From assembly GCA_016649625.1 (NCBI GenBank), contig JAENXI010000062.1, forward strand, positions 1 to 5,978: a stretch of DNA of 5,978 nucleotides, written 5' to 3'. The notes beneath the pieces are model-generated. The model was given only the letters and a program-made list of their open reading frames with translations, ran no database searches and had not been told where the DNA came from. The translations under genes were made by a program, and so were the position numbers. Source of the stretch: Candidatus Bathyarchaeota archaeon (lineage in GTDB: Archaea > Thermoproteota > Bathyarchaeia > Bathyarchaeales > Bathycorpusculaceae). This document shows positions 1 to 5,794 of this stretch, in pieces. How positions within the stretch are numbered: position 1 is the stretch's first letter; every line of letters begins with the position of its first letter.

Positions 1-340
1 GTCCTTTAACCAATAATGGAGCGAGAAATTCCATTTTTTTTTGAAAATCTTCAGCCAGAATTAGTTGTTCTTTTAGAAATTTGTTCCCCAATGTTGTGTA
101 ACTATATCTTTTGAGTCCATCTTGTTCTTTAGGTAATTCTTTCGTAAATCCTTTATCTGATAACCAAGCAAGTAAGGGATAAATTGATCCAGAACTAGGT
201 TTCCAGTTGCCCTCTGTTTGTTTTTCTATTATCGCTACAATTTCCGTCCCAGACATAGGTTTTTCTCTTAACATGTTTAAGACCAGAAATCTGAGAAGGC
301 CTCGTGGAAGTCCTACAGTTCTACCGTCGTGATTTGACAA
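1..340 (-). CDS. PadR-family transcriptional regulator, C-terminus cut by window edge
   Basis: The reading frame is open from a TTG at 340 to the left edge, about 113 codons, with no stop, so the C-terminus lies outside the window. The protein begins MSNHDGRTVGLPRGLLRFLV and continues through LREKPMSGTEIV, WKPSSGSIYPLLAWLSDKGF and LKRYSYTTLGNKFL. This is the PadR winged-helix layout: an opening helix (RGLLRFLVL), then the recognition-helix region with the hallmark P-S-x-G-S-I-Y-P-L-L, and a wing ending in the Y-T-x-x-G turn. PadR proteins are dimeric repressors that often control their own gene and neighbouring transporters; the ligand here is unknown. I chose TTG at 340 because an in-frame stop lies seven codons upstream, no ATG or GTG lies between, and a GGATGGG stretch sits a few bases upstream as a weak ribosome site. 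Two tandem 12-bp repeats lie just upstream of this gene. Family call is firm; start is likely. Confidence 0.85.
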   Translation of the reverse strand, partial: MSNHDGRTVGLPRGLLRFLVLNMLREKPMSGTEIVAIIEKQTEGNWKPSSGSIYPLLAWLSDKGFTKELPKEQDGLKRYSYTTLGNKFLKEQLILAEDFQKKMEFLAPLLVKG

Positions 341-355
341 TTTAGCCCATCCAAT

Positions 356-379
356 TATCGCTTACGATATCGCTTACGA
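356..379. promoter_or_regulatory. Two tandem 12-bp repeats, candidate PadR operator
   Basis: TATCGCTTACGA occurs twice without a gap or mismatch (356-367 and 368-379). Each copy carries TCG and CGA at its flanks, and the junction forms the 8-bp palindrome CGATATCG. The block lies between the TATA-like element at 382-388 and the padR start at 340, where a bound repressor would block archaeal RNA polymerase. Autorepression by the PadR protein is inferred from position, not shown. Confidence 0.55.
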
Positions 380-381
380 CA

Positions 382-388
382 TATAAAC
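382..388 (-). promoter_or_regulatory. Candidate TATA box of the padR promoter
   Basis: Read on the minus strand the sequence is TGTTTATATG, a good match to the archaeal TATA box. With the usual spacing of about 25 bases, transcription would begin near 359, giving a leader of about 20 nt before the TTG start. The same AT stretch reads ACATATAAAC on the plus strand, so it could also serve the divergent winged-helix gene, with a leader of about 70 nt. Confidence 0.45.
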
Positions 389-478
389 ATTCTGCATTCG
401 CAATCAATTTTCAACAAACCAGATTAAACAACAGAAGCCCTTAAAGGTTACAAAAAAGAGCTATAAAGTGAAGAACAA

Positions 479-949
479 ATGCCCGAAAAATTACATCCGT
501 ATGTAGTATTTCTTCCTACAGAAAAAAAAGATAAAATACTAAGCGCAATCTTCGGATCCAAGGCAAGCGTAGATGTTTTAAGATTTTCTTTAAAACAAGG
601 AATATCAAAAACCCTTTATCAAAAAGACTTAGTTGAATCTTTGAATTACTCAAATAAAACAATAATTGGAAATCTAAAAGCACTTACTAGTCTAGGTGTT
701 CTAACAGAACAAATGGAAAAAACCGAGAAAAAAAATCGGATAATTTGGGTAAAAACTTATCAACTTACAACTCTTGGAAGATGGTTTGCACTTTTACTGG
801 CAGAAGAAAGCCAACTTTCAGAAAATGAGAAAATCGAAATACTAGAAAGCTTGTTTAGAACTTATGTTAAACTCGTTAAAAATTTAGCTGATGAATTAAA
901 AATTAACAAAAAAATGCTTGAAAAAATATTCAAAGAAGAAATGCAGTAG
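479..949 (+). CDS. Winged-helix DNA-binding protein
   Basis: This 156-residue protein is basic and looks like an archaeal winged-helix regulator. Residues 20-50 (ILSAIFGSKASVDVLRFSL and following) resemble the opening helices, 55-75 (SNKTIIGNLKALTSLGVL) the recognition helix, and 78-98 a basic wing rich in K, R and aromatic residues. The rest (about 100-156) is predicted helical and may mediate dimerisation. I do not recognise a named family or a target. The upstream site is weak (GTGA seven bases before the ATG), but no other start in frame looks better. It ends 18 bp before mobB and almost certainly shares its transcript, which suggests either regulation of molybdenum-cofactor genes or simple linkage. 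It is divergent from padR. Confidence 0.75.
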   Translation: MPEKLHPYVVFLPTEKKDKILSAIFGSKASVDVLRFSLKQGISKTLYQKDLVESLNYSNKTIIGNLKALTSLGVLTEQMEKTEKKNRIIWVKTYQLTTLGRWFALLLAEESQLSENEKIEILESLFRTYVKLVKNLADELKINKKMLEKIFKEEMQ

Positions 950-967
950 TAAAGGAAAGAATATAGT

Positions 968-1486
968 ATGGAAGTTATTGCTGTTGTTGGAAGCAAAAAA
1001 TCTGGTAAAACAACAACCATAGAAAATTTGGTTAGGGAATTAACTAAAAGAGGTCATGACATTGCTGTTATAAAACACATTTCTAAACCAGATTTTACAA
1101 TTGACACTGTTGGAAAAGACACTTGGAAATTCGCCAAGGCTGGCGCAAAAACAGTAATTAGTGTAGCAGCAACCGAAATCGCTAAAATAGAAAAAATTCA
1201 ATTTGATAAGATTCCACTTGAAAAATTATTAGAGAGATGTGAGAAGTGCGAACTAGTGATAATTGAGGGATTAAAAAAACTAGTCGGCACAAGAAATAGT
1301 ATTCCAAAAATAGTGGTAGTTAAATCGAATCAAGAAGTAAAAAATGCAATAGAATTATTTAGACCAATACTAGCTTTTAGTGGCTCTTACGCAACAAATA
1401 ATTCCAATCTAAAAATCCCATATGCAAATGGTTTAACCAATCCTCAAAAACTGGCAGATATCGTTGAATCATCACTAAAAAAATGA
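968..1486 (+). CDS. mobB: MobB-like P-loop GTPase (molybdopterin-guanine dinucleotide biosynthesis adaptor)
   Basis: The protein has 172 residues, the normal MobB length. A Walker A motif, GSKKSGKT, lies at residues 8-15 directly after the first beta strand. The family motif around residues 45-60 follows, with T-V-G-K-D-T-W and then A-G-A, and the strand LVIIEG ending at residue 101 is the Walker B-like site. MobB binds GTP and assists the MobA step that attaches GMP to molybdopterin, so the host probably makes dinucleotide-form molybdenum or tungsten enzymes. MobA is not in the window. C91 and C94 form a CxxC pair (ERCEKCEL) that might bind metal or be incidental. A clear ribosome site, AGGAAAG at 953-959, lies eight bases before the ATG. 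The gene is second in an operon with the winged-helix protein and converges on cdvC. Confidence 0.87.
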   Translation: MEVIAVVGSKKSGKTTTIENLVRELTKRGHDIAVIKHISKPDFTIDTVGKDTWKFAKAGAKTVISVAATEIAKIEKIQFDKIPLEKLLERCEKCELVIIEGLKKLVGTRNSIPKIVVVKSNQEVKNAIELFRPILAFSGSYATNNSNLKIPYANGLTNPQKLADIVESSLKK

Positions 1487-1494
1487 TAACTTTG

Positions 1495-1615
1495 AAGGGT
1501 TGTTGGTTTGTGGGATTTAGAGTTATTTTTTGAGGGGGGAGAAGGGAGAGCAAGCAAAAAGATAAGTCTCTAAATCTTTCCACCCAACCCTTTGTTAGTT
1601 AAGTTCTTTTTTTTT
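1495..1615 (+). terminator. Long imperfect hairpin and T-run between convergent mobB and cdvC
   Basis: Two pairs of arms nest: AAGGGTTG (1495-1502) with CAACCCTT (1585-1592), and GATTTAGAG (1514-1522) with CTCTAAATC (1568-1576). An extra TTAT/ATAA pairing lies just inside. The loop is purine-rich (1534-1552, mostly G and A). Nine T residues follow at 1607-1615. As it sits in the 137-bp gap between converging genes, it may end transcription from mobB and perhaps from the cdv side; a small structured RNA or a relic of a short inverted-repeat element is also possible. Confidence 0.5.
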
Positions 1616-1623
1616 GAGTCCTC

Positions 1624-2799
1624 CTAAAGTGCTTTAAAAGCATCAAACCATTTGTTGTATAGCGCTAACATATCTAAGGAAACACTAGGTTTACGTGCAT
1701 CGAATATTTTTCGAAAGTCTTCCATGTTTAGACTTCTGGGATGTGCAGCTTTGTCCATTGCTTTTCCGGTTTCAAAAAATTCACCGATTAGATTCAATTG
1801 TGCTGATTGACAAACATCTCTAATATCGCTTCCTGAAAAGCCTTCAGAAAGTCGAGCTAATTCATGCAAATCAACTGTTTGTTCGATTTCAAGATTGCTT
1901 GTATAAAGCTTTAGCATCATCAAGCGAGTATGATGATCTGGAAGAGGAACTAGAATCCTTTTTTGGAATCTACGAATAAAAGCCCAGTCTAAATCCCAAG
2001 GTTTGTTGGTAGCGCCAATAACATAAACATGTAATTTTCTGCCTTTGTCCATGATTCCGTCCATTTCTTTGAGAAATTGGTTGCGAACACGAATCTCACC
2101 GCCAACCTCATTCATGTGTTTACCCATTAAAGAATCTACTTCATCAATAAAAACGATTGCGGGTTTACCTTCTTGGGAAGACTTTCTTGCTGATCCAAAT
2201 AATTTGGCAACGTTTTTTTCAGCTTCGCCAAGCCATTTTGACATCACAGAAGCCGCGTCAATTGAGTAGAAATTCGCGTTAATTTCTGTTGCGACTGCAG
2301 CAGCAAGTAAAGTTTTACCACAACCTGGAGGTCCGAAAAGAAGTATTCCTCTAGGCCACCCTAATGGAAACAGATCGGGTCTCTGAACAGGATAAACTAT
2401 TGCTTCTTTAACTGCTTTTTTAGCAGTATCTAGACCTACAACTTCTCCCCAGGTTACCTGAGGTTTTTCAGTAACAACAAGTTCCCCATTTTTTGATGTC
2501 CCAGTAGTATCACCTATTGGTTTGGTTAAACTTTCGTCTGAGTCCTCTGACTCAACTTCCATGCGAGATAGACCAACAGAACTTTGAAGAATCTTGATTC
2601 GTTCTTGGTACGCCATTGCTCTTTGAACATAGACTTTGTTAAGACCATAGTCTGGATAAAGTTGTACAAGCCGTAAAAGGCTCTCTATTGCTTTTTGATA
2701 TAGAGTAATCGCCCTGCCTTTTGCACCTTTCTTATCTGACTTTACTGCATCTAATGCATATGCAGTTGCTGCTTTTTCAAGTTCACTTGAGGCACTCAT
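1624..2799 (-). CDS. cdvC: CdvC, Vps4-like AAA ATPase with N-terminal MIT domain
   Basis: The 391-residue protein has the full archaeal Vps4 layout. Residues 1-75 form an MIT three-helix domain (LEKAATAYALDAVKSD, then RAITLYQKAIESLL). A Ser/Thr/Glu-rich linker runs to about 112, and an AAA domain follows: Walker A GPPGCGKT 156-163, the Vps4-type pore loop KWLGE 188-192, Walker B IVFIDE 215-220, sensor-1 GATN 262-265, tandem arginine fingers R276-R277, and GFSGSDI 320-326. The C-terminal helix (LALYNKWFDAFKAL) matches the closing helix of Vps4. All catalytic residues are present. The enzyme uses ATP to remodel ESCRT-III polymers during division, docking on their proline-rich tails. Residues 80-112 are probably disordered. 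It starts 13 bp after the CdvB stop, with GGTG at 2806-2809 as ribosome site, and is last in the operon. Confidence 0.96.
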   Translation of the reverse strand: MSASSELEKAATAYALDAVKSDKKGAKGRAITLYQKAIESLLRLVQLYPDYGLNKVYVQRAMAYQERIKILQSSVGLSRMEVESEDSDESLTKPIGDTTGTSKNGELVVTEKPQVTWGEVVGLDTAKKAVKEAIVYPVQRPDLFPLGWPRGILLFGPPGCGKTLLAAAVATEINANFYSIDAASVMSKWLGEAEKNVAKLFGSARKSSQEGKPAIVFIDEVDSLMGKHMNEVGGEIRVRNQFLKEMDGIMDKGRKLHVYVIGATNKPWDLDWAFIRRFQKRILVPLPDHHTRLMMLKLYTSNLEIEQTVDLHELARLSEGFSGSDIRDVCQSAQLNLIGEFFETGKAMDKAAHPRSLNMEDFRKIFDARKPSVSLDMLALYNKWFDAFKAL

Positions 2800-2812
2800 C
2801 TTTTACACCGTT

Positions 2813-3646
2813 TTATTCAGGAGATTTTAATTCAATTTTTATTTTTCCTTTTGTTCCCAAAGTTTCAAGGGTTCTTTGGATTTCTTCATTTGAAGTCTCG
2901 AGTTCACTTGAACATCGGGATAAATCGATCTCTCCATTGCTCTTTCTCACATACTCAAGAAGTACTTCTTCAAGAGATGGTTTTTCAACTTTAAAAGAAA
3001 TTTCCTTAATTTCACATTTTTTATAAGAAAATAAAGCTTTTGATGCATCTCTGACGAATTCACTAGTTTCACTTTCTGTCATTTCTGAAGAACTTGCGGT
3101 TAATGCAACAAGTTCCTTAATTGGAGCTTCAGTTTCTATAGATGTAAATGTGGGAGGTTCAGGTAAAGATTCAGATAGTTTTTGTTCAATGAGATTAGAA
3201 ACTTCTTGCAATATTTCCTGCCCAGCCTCTGTTTTTTGGCCTACTGGTATTAGAGAGTCATTGGTAGTTATTTTGGTCGCATAAAGTGTCTCTTGAATTG
3301 TTTGATTAACATTGTTTAACTCGTTAGAAACTTCAGGGAGAACTTGGAATAGATCTGATGAAACATTTTTTAGCAATTTAAGAGCAGGTTTTAGGTCAAT
3401 GATTATGTCACTTAGTTCTTTGATTGTTTCAAGTCTAAGAATAACTCGTTCAATAGCTAACTGAACGCTATAAAGAAATTTTATAAGCTTACGTACTTCT
3501 ACAATTTCATTCGCACACATTGCAGCGCGTCCTTTATTATTTTTCTGTTGAGCGCGCATGCAAGATTCAAAAAGTCCACGATCTCTCTGTTTAAGCCTAT
3601 AACTAGCTTGCTCTAGTTTACGCTTTTGAACTTCAAGAGTTTGCAT
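2813..3646 (-). CDS. cdvB: CdvB: ESCRT-III protein with C-terminal winged helix (true N-terminus uncertain)
   Basis: From the ATG at 3646 this gives 277 residues. Residues 1-125 are the charged ESCRT-III helical core (LEQASYRLKQRD, ANEIVEVRKL, LRLETIKELSD), aligning with the paralogue at 4558-5217. A proline motif, SLPEPPTF at 160-167, resembles a MIM2 site for the CdvC MIT domain. An acidic Ser/Thr linker follows, and 223-277 look like the winged-helix domain that in Sulfolobus CdvB binds the CdvA tail. The ATG has no ribosome site nearby and would cut into helix 1. The frame stays open upstream to 3727 and encodes GLSNSTPPPVREVALKS, which matches the paralogue's N-terminus, yet it has no ATG, GTG or TTG; an ATT at 3703 is the only near-start. 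The gene therefore probably begins upstream in a non-standard way, or the sequence holds an error. It lies between cdvA and cdvC. Confidence 0.9.
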   Translation of the reverse strand: MQTLEVQKRKLEQASYRLKQRDRGLFESCMRAQQKNNKGRAAMCANEIVEVRKLIKFLYSVQLAIERVILRLETIKELSDIIIDLKPALKLLKNVSSDLFQVLPEVSNELNNVNQTIQETLYATKITTNDSLIPVGQKTEAGQEILQEVSNLIEQKLSESLPEPPTFTSIETEAPIKELVALTASSSEMTESETSEFVRDASKALFSYKKCEIKEISFKVEKPSLEEVLLEYVRKSNGEIDLSRCSSELETSNEEIQRTLETLGTKGKIKIELKSPE

Positions 3647-3739
3647 AGATTTTAAGGCTACTTCACGTACAGGTGGAGGGGTCGAATTACTTAAACCTCT
3701 AATAGTTGTTTCCCCTCGACCTCTTAGTTAATTTTTTTG
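3647..3739 (-). other. cdvA-cdvB gap that looks partly coding but lacks a start codon
   Basis: On the minus strand the CdvB frame is open for 27 codons above the ATG at 3646, bounded by a TAA at 3728-3730. None of these codons is ATG, GTG or TTG. Ribosome-site-like sequences are present: AGAGGT just after the stop, GAGGGG ten or so bases before the ATT at 3701-3703, and a second AGAGGT at 3695-3700. No ATG or TTG occurs in the other two frames here; the one GTG runs into a stop two codons later. No promoter is evident. Confidence 0.6.
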
Positions 3740-4540
3740 TTATATTCCAGCTTGTCCTACTTCTTTGACATAGACTACTACTGGCGGTTCTGGATCATCA
3801 ATAACTTCATCAGAAGTAGTATCATTATTAAATGTCTCAACAATAGCATCATCAGAATCAACAGTCTCAGTCTCAAGTAGAATTGGTTCAGTACCTAAGG
3901 ATACATGCTCTAAAGAGGTGGTAGATTCGAGTTTAGGTGAATCACCCAACATTAAATTAGAAAGTTTACCCTTTGTATTAACAATATCACTTTTTCGTGA
4001 ACTTACACGTTTTAGGTTTTCTTGCAGCATCTCAAAAGCAGATTTATATGACTCGTCATCGATTTGACCTATTTCATGTTCAAGTTCAAGATTTACGACA
4101 GCATAACTAAGAGCACTCATTTCTTTTTCGAATTGAGCTATTTCGTCATTACTTTTTTCTATTAAACTCTGAGCATCACTTTTTAATTGAGTAAGAACGC
4201 CTTCAAAGTTTTTTTGAATTTCTCGATATAGATCTGGTGAAATTTTCCTTTTTTCCGCTAAATCTTTGAGAGCTTGATTTTTTCGCCATATCAAAGGAAT
4301 TTGATTACAAAGAACATTAGCTTGCGTCTTTATTTTTGAGAGAAATGTGACTTCAGCACCATTAAATTTTAGGTGTTCCATGGATTGTTTTGAAAATTTT
4401 CCATTGCTAAATTCAATAAATACGGAATCAAATTTTCCACTAGGTGTTAATGCAAAAGAAGCAATTTTACCGATTGTTTGACCATACTCATCCCTAATTG
4501 GTTTACCAATTGAAAGAAAAAGGTTGGAGTTTTGTGACAT
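3740..4540 (-). CDS. cdvA: CdvA, membrane-recruiting scaffold of the archaeal division machinery
   Basis: The 266-residue protein has the CdvA order of domains. Residues 5-70 form a PRC-barrel-like beta domain (IGKPIRDEYGQTIGKIASF, then GKFDSVFIEFSNG). Residues 85-195 form a long, charged coiled coil. Residues 200-250 are an acidic, Ser/Thr-rich linker, and the last 16 (P-P-V-V-V-Y-V-K-E-V-G-Q-A-G-I) are a compact hydrophobic tail. In Sulfolobus CdvA binds membrane and DNA, forms filaments at mid-cell, and recruits CdvB by a C-terminal E3B peptide that adds a strand to the CdvB winged helix; this tail sits where that peptide should be, but the match is by position and character. The start is secure: a perfect GGAGG at 4547-4551 lies six bases before the ATG. 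It begins 17 bp after the leading ESCRT-III gene and is co-transcribed. CdvA is specific to TACK archaea. Confidence 0.92.
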   Translation of the reverse strand: MSQNSNLFLSIGKPIRDEYGQTIGKIASFALTPSGKFDSVFIEFSNGKFSKQSMEHLKFNGAEVTFLSKIKTQANVLCNQIPLIWRKNQALKDLAEKRKISPDLYREIQKNFEGVLTQLKSDAQSLIEKSNDEIAQFEKEMSALSYAVVNLELEHEIGQIDDESYKSAFEMLQENLKRVSSRKSDIVNTKGKLSNLMLGDSPKLESTTSLEHVSLGTEPILLETETVDSDDAIVETFNNDTTSDEVIDDPEPPVVVYVKEVGQAGI

Positions 4541-4557
4541 TATGTTCCTCCTTTAAG

Positions 4558-5217
4558 TTAGAAACTCTCTGTCTTTGCTTTCTGAGTTGCCATTGACGGC
4601 ATGCCTGGTGGCAAATCTGGAAACTTGTCTTTCACTTTCTGTTCTGCAACTGTTGCTGCTTCTTCGAGTATTTTTGATGCATCTTCATTTACTGAATCGA
4701 AATTCAAAGTCATTCCTGAACCTTGTCCAGCTTCCATCATGATTCCGCTTAGCATGTTACCAATTTCACCTAGTTCATTTTCTGCTTCAGGGAAAACACT
4801 GACTAATCCTGATCTTACACTTCGTAGGACACCAACTGCTGGTCCTAGGGTTGATACGACATCACCAAGTTCAGATACTGTTCGTAATCGTAGGGTTATT
4901 TGTTCAAGAGCTAGTCTTCCATTTATAATTAATTGTTCCATTTTACGAACTTCTGCAAGTTCGTTTGCAAAAACGTTTGCTCGCGCAGTGTCATGTTTTG
5001 TGTAAGCATTAACTATTCTAGCGAAAATTGCTTTGTCTCTTTGACTAAATCTCTCAGTAGCTTGATCTAATTTTTGGACCTGAAGATCAATTCTTCTAAC
5101 TGCAAAATCAAGTCTTGGTTTGAGTGGACCTGGGGGTTTTACTGCATCTTTAATACGAGTTGTAAATGGCTCATCGCCACGCTTAGTTTCCCATTTTTTT
5201 GCGAATCTTTCTGACAA
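4558..5217 (-). CDS. ESCRT-III (Snf7-like) protein, CdvB paralogue without winged helix
   Basis: The 219-residue protein is a clear archaeal ESCRT-III of the type seen in Thaumarchaeota and relatives. The N-terminal basic stretch (1-35) leads through PPGPLKPRLDFAVRRIDLQ into the long helical hairpin (KLDQATERFSQRDKAIF, HDTARANVFANELAEVRKME, LEQITLRLRTVSELGDVV). Then come AENELGEIGNMLS and a helix at 176-195. The tail FPDLPPGMPS (199-208) resembles the MIM2 motif read by the Vps4 MIT domain. It has no winged helix, so it probably does not bind CdvA directly and would join filaments through other ESCRT-III subunits, as CdvB1/CdvB2 do in Sulfolobus. It starts with TTG, supported by GAGGT at 5225-5229, seven bases upstream. 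It is the promoter-proximal gene, ahead of cdvA, which is not the crenarchaeal order. Confidence 0.95.
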   Translation of the reverse strand: MSERFAKKWETKRGDEPFTTRIKDAVKPPGPLKPRLDFAVRRIDLQVQKLDQATERFSQRDKAIFARIVNAYTKHDTARANVFANELAEVRKMEQLIINGRLALEQITLRLRTVSELGDVVSTLGPAVGVLRSVRSGLVSVFPEAENELGEIGNMLSGIMMEAGQGSGMTLNFDSVNEDASKILEEAATVAEQKVKDKFPDLPPGMPSMATQKAKTESF

Positions 5218-5224
5218 ATTAAAT

Positions 5225-5229
5225 ACCTC
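5225..5229 (-). promoter_or_regulatory. Ribosome-binding site fixing the TTG start of the first ESCRT-III gene
   Basis: On the minus strand AGAGGTATTTAAT precedes the TTG at 5217. GAGGT is a five-base match to the archaeal anti-Shine-Dalgarno sequence with a seven-base spacer. No in-frame ATG or GTG lies near, so this site decides the start. Confidence 0.75.
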
Positions 5230-5290
5230 TGGACACTAAGGTGCGTGGGGAAAGATCTTATACATTGTTAATATGATAAAAATATGCAGA

Positions 5291-5308
5291 TATATACGTA
5301 GGTATATA
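5291..5308. promoter_or_regulatory. Perfect 18-bp dyad with TATA character, candidate cdv promoter or operator
   Basis: TATATAC, four bases (GTAG), then GTATATA form a perfect inverted repeat in the gap between the cdv operon and the small membrane-protein gene. Each arm is TATA-like and faces outward. On the minus strand the element lies about 75-90 bases upstream of the TTG start, so transcription would begin near 5266 with a leader of roughly 50 nt. It could equally be a regulator site. Other AT-rich stretches nearby could serve as the TATA box, so the promoter call is tentative. Confidence 0.4.
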
Positions 5309-5333
5309 CACGATAGAAAAACTTGGATTTTGC

Positions 5334-5351
5334 TTTAATTGTAAAATTAAA
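5334..5351. promoter_or_regulatory. Second 18-bp dyad of the same geometry, candidate operator
   Basis: TTTAATT, four bases (GTAA), then AATTAAA form another perfect 7-4-7 inverted repeat. Its centre is 43 bp from the centre of the dyad at 5291-5308, close to four helical turns, so both would face the same side of the DNA. AT-only arms arise easily by chance in such DNA, which keeps confidence low. Confidence 0.3.
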
Positions 5352-5444
5352 ACAGGGGGTAGTCAGTAATACAATATTAGACAAAAATATGTAAGTTAGA
5401 CTAAAAAGAAGCTTATTCTAATCCTAAAATAACAGGTGAATTAA

Positions 5445-5666
5445 ATGGGTGACAGAGTAAAAATATTCGGTGTAGTAGCACTTTTAGGATTCTTAGCGGG
5501 AGTAATTGCGCAGTTGACTGCAGATTTTATTATCCCTTGGGCTTTGACAGTATTGCCAGCGCTCATAAATCTCAAATGGGTAGTTTCTGGAGTAGCAGGC
5601 GCTACAATAACGGTAGTCCTAATTAGTGTATGGGCATATTTCTCAGGAAGCAGAGAGCATCCTTAA
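5445..5666 (+). CDS. Small membrane protein with two predicted transmembrane helices
   Basis: The 73-residue protein has two long hydrophobic stretches: about residues 7-31 (FGVVALLGFLAGVIAQLTA and beyond) and 44-66 (LKWVVSGVAGATITVVLISV and following). A short Pro-containing turn joins them. The ends are small and polar (MGDRVK at the start, SGSREHP at the end). There is no cleavable signal peptide pattern and no motif that I recognise; the Gly/Ala-rich helices could pack as an oligomer. Translation is well supported by AGGTGA at 5434-5439, five bases before the ATG, and a terminator follows the stop. The gene diverges from the cdv operon and shares its 227-bp upstream region, so co-regulation with division genes is possible. 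A role in anchoring or modulating the division apparatus is speculation. Confidence 0.72.
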   Translation: MGDRVKIFGVVALLGFLAGVIAQLTADFIIPWALTVLPALINLKWVVSGVAGATITVVLISVWAYFSGSREHP

Positions 5667-5680
5667 AAAACAGCCCCTAA

Positions 5681-5728
5681 ATCCTTTGCTTTTTTAAAGG
5701 ATAGTAGTATACAAACTCGGTTTTTTTT
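5681..5728 (+). terminator. Hairpin and T-run terminator after the small membrane-protein gene
   Basis: ATCCTTT (5681-5687) pairs with AAAGGAT (5696-5702) around an eight-base T-rich loop. Eight T residues follow at 5721-5728 after CGG. This starts 15 bases after the stop codon and is the natural end of the transcript. Both the T-rich loop and the later T-run fit archaeal termination signals. Confidence 0.55.
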
Positions 5729-5794
5729 AAAATAAATAAACTAAAGTATATAGGAAAATTTTTTCATTTGCAGTATTCTAACTTTTAAATTCAT

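Noticed and set aside
1377..1583. A 68-codon open frame on the minus strand
   Set aside because: It overlaps the end of mobB and the hairpin region in antisense, with no ribosome site and no family features.
2045..2269. A 74-codon open frame on the plus strand
   Set aside because: It lies entirely opposite the AAA core of CdvC, whose motifs fix the coding strand.
2721..3026. A 101-codon open frame on the plus strand
   Set aside because: It spans the cdvC/cdvB junction in antisense and shows no recognisable domain.
3728..3740. A sequencing frameshift in the run of seven A residues (minus strand) as the explanation of the missing CdvB start
   Set aside because: The run lies upstream of the in-frame TAA and offers no ATG, GTG or TTG in any frame, so a one-base change there would not by itself supply a start.
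4601..5005. A 134-codon open frame on the plus strand
   Set aside because: It is antisense to the firmly identified ESCRT-III gene, its sequence has low-complexity Ser/Pro content typical of a shadow frame, and it has no ribosome site.
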